A stretch of DNA of 5,593 bases from Rickettsiales bacterium (GTDB lineage: Bacteria; Pseudomonadota; Alphaproteobacteria; Rickettsiales; UBA3002). Positions 4,382 to 5,593 of this stretch are shown here, in pieces. A model generated the notes under the pieces. That model worked only from the letters and a program-made list of their open reading frames with translations. It did not search any database and was not told the origin of the DNA. The DNA is taken from the NCBI GenBank assembly GCA_947441895.1, contig CANEUT010000112.1:1-5593 (forward strand). The letters run 5' to 3'. A program made the translations under genes and the position numbers. Numbering within the stretch: the first letter of the stretch is position 1; each line of letters begins with the position of its first letter.

Positions 4382-5593
4382 ATGAGTCATTCTGTCTATC
4401 ACCTCTATCGTAATAGCGTGGCCCTTTTATGTGCGCTGCTGATTGCGTTATTGGCGGTCAGTTTCGTTGGCTTATCATTTTTTGAATCACGCCGCCATGC
4501 CCAGCATGAGCTTGATGTGCAAGCACGCATGATTGCACTCACATTGGCCAAATCACCTGCTTTTTCCAGCGATAAGGCGCTTGAAAATGAGCTGAAACCA
4601 GCGGGCGTGAATCCGCTGCTGCAAATTGCCTGCATGCTGGATGTGGATGGAAAACCCCGTGCGCTGATTTATGGACGCGATGCCGACGCTTCTTTTTCAT
4701 GCGAACAGGCGCTGGCCTTGAAGCCCAGCCTACACACCATTTTGGTTCATGCACCCGTTATTGACCCCGTATTGGGTAAACCTCTCGGTGACATTTGGTT
4801 GATGGGGCGCATTCCCACCATGCAGATTGATGGGGCAGCGTGGTTATCGGTGGCAGTGGTTATTGCTCTGTTTTTCAGTCTTATGTGCTGGGCGCTTGGC
4901 AAGCGGCTGGAAAATACACTCATGAAACCCATTCGCCATATTGCCACCACCGCACAGCGCGTTTCGCTTTATAAAGATTATTCATTGCGCGTGGTTTCGG
5001 GAGCATTGAATGTTATGCCGCGTGAAATTGAATCGCTCAGCGATTCATTCAATGGCATGCTCGATGAAATTGAAGATCGCAATAGCAGGCTGACCCGTAA
5101 AACGCGTGATTTTGAAAAAGCACGCATTGATGCGGAAGCGGCGAATGTCGCAAAATCGCAATTTTTGGCAAATGTCAGCCATGAATTGCGCACACCGCTG
5201 AATGCCATTATTGGATTTTCAACCATGCTGCATGAAGAGCAATTTGGCCCACTGGGGAACGCCAAATATACCGAATATGCACGCGATATTCATGATTCCG
5301 GTAAGCATTTGCTTGATGTAATCAATGATATTCTTGATCTTTCGAAAGCGGAAACCGGAACGCTTAGTATGGTGTGGGGATCGGTTTCATTACAAAAAAT
5401 CATCGAGAAGGCGCTCAACATTGTTGCCGGTCAGGCGCATCACCGTAAAATTGATATTTATACCGATTTCCCTGAGAAAATGCCTAAAATGATTGCCGAT
5501 CGCGTGCGGGTGATGCAAATTTTGCTCAACCTCCTTTCCAACGCCATTAAATTTACCCCGGAAGGTGGCAAAATTATTATACGCGCCTTTGCC
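4382..5593 (+). CDS. Membrane sensor histidine kinase, PleC/DivJ-like core, 3'-truncated
   Basis: The frame is open from ATG 4382 to the window end, giving 404 residues; the C-terminus is missing. An in-frame TAG at 4370-4372 rules out an upstream start. TM1 lies at about 12-33, then a periplasmic sensor region of about 118 residues (about 34-151), TM2 at about 152-171, and a HAMP region at about 172-230 with the KPIRHI motif. A charged, probably coiled-coil linker (about 228-258) leads into HisKA. The phospho-acceptor is His267 in FLANVSHELRTPLNAIIGF. After it come FGPLG, YARDIHDSGKHLL and INDILDLSKAE, a pattern shared by PleC, DivJ and related alphaproteobacterial kinases. The N box of the ATPase domain is visible as LLNLLSNAIKFTPEGG, with Asn387. 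The G boxes and any receiver domain lie beyond the window. The periplasmic part is reminiscent of a CHASE8-type sensor, but this is weak. The kinase autophosphorylates on His and passes phosphate to a response regulator not visible here. Ribosome-binding sequence upstream is poor (AGCAAAG). Confidence 0.93.
   Translation, partial: MSHSVYHLYRNSVALLCALLIALLAVSFVGLSFFESRRHAQHELDVQARMIALTLAKSPAFSSDKALENELKPAGVNPLLQIACMLDVDGKPRALIYGRDADASFSCEQALALKPSLHTILVHAPVIDPVLGKPLGDIWLMGRIPTMQIDGAAWLSVAVVIALFFSLMCWALGKRLENTLMKPIRHIATTAQRVSLYKDYSLRVVSGALNVMPREIESLSDSFNGMLDEIEDRNSRLTRKTRDFEKARIDAEAANVAKSQFLANVSHELRTPLNAIIGFSTMLHEEQFGPLGNAKYTEYARDIHDSGKHLLDVINDILDLSKAETGTLSMVWGSVSLQKIIEKALNIVAGQAHHRKIDIYTDFPEKMPKMIADRVRVMQILLNLLSNAIKFTPEGGKIIIRAFA

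Noticed and set aside
4405..5265. Several minus-strand open frames between 4405 and 5265
   Set aside because: They lie antisense to the histidine kinase, whose frame is open across the whole region with TM, HAMP, HisKA and N-box motifs in the right order.
1..5593. tRNA or rRNA genes, CRISPR arrays, insertion sequences or phage attachment sites
   Set aside because: Reading both strands, coding sequence fills nearly all of the window. I saw no cloverleaf, spaced repeats, transposase-like frame or terminal inverted repeats.

Overview
The window looks like about 5.6 kb of an alphaproteobacterial chromosome of moderate GC content (roughly half, judged by eye). Three signs point there. The first gene carries the acidic-tailed FYDLN_acid architecture (TIGR02300 type), known mainly from Alphaproteobacteria. 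The last gene has a histidine-kinase core of the PleC/DivJ type typical of that class. The intergenic region between glmS and this kinase contains a perfect CtrA-type box and clustered GANTC (CcrM-type) sites. Genus and species cannot be read from the sequence; an uncultured or less-studied lineage is possible.

Layout. Positions 1-2451 hold three closely packed plus-strand genes that look like one transcription unit. They are the 3' part of a FYDLN_acid zinc-ribbon/acidic-tail protein (1-458), a 416-residue protein that reads as a degenerate GGDEF-EAL tandem (477-1727), and a 240-residue type IV prepilin peptidase family protein (1729-2451). The last keeps its CxxC...CxxC N-terminal domain but appears to lack the catalytic aspartates. 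This gene runs tail-to-tail into glmS on the minus strand (2429-4252), and the two stop-codon ends overlap by 23 bp. GlmS (glucosamine-6-phosphate synthase) is full length and has all its hallmark motifs.

A 129-bp divergent intergenic region (4253-4381) separates glmS from a plus-strand membrane sensor histidine kinase (4382 to the window end, truncated). This region holds the glmS Shine-Dalgarno, a small hairpin, a possible glmS -10 element, two GANTC sites in inverted-repeat arrangement, and the TTAA-N7-TTAA box. A third GANTC overlaps the kinase start codon.

How it may fit together (inference). GlmS supplies glucosamine-6-phosphate for peptidoglycan and lipopolysaccharide. The kinase and its promoter motifs suggest wiring into the CtrA/CcrM cell-cycle network. 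The two degenerate-enzyme genes next to each other, one resembling c-di-GMP proteins and one resembling a pilus-processing enzyme, could be a non-catalytic regulatory or assembly pair. The strongest leads are the CtrA/GANTC promoter and this pseudoenzyme pair.
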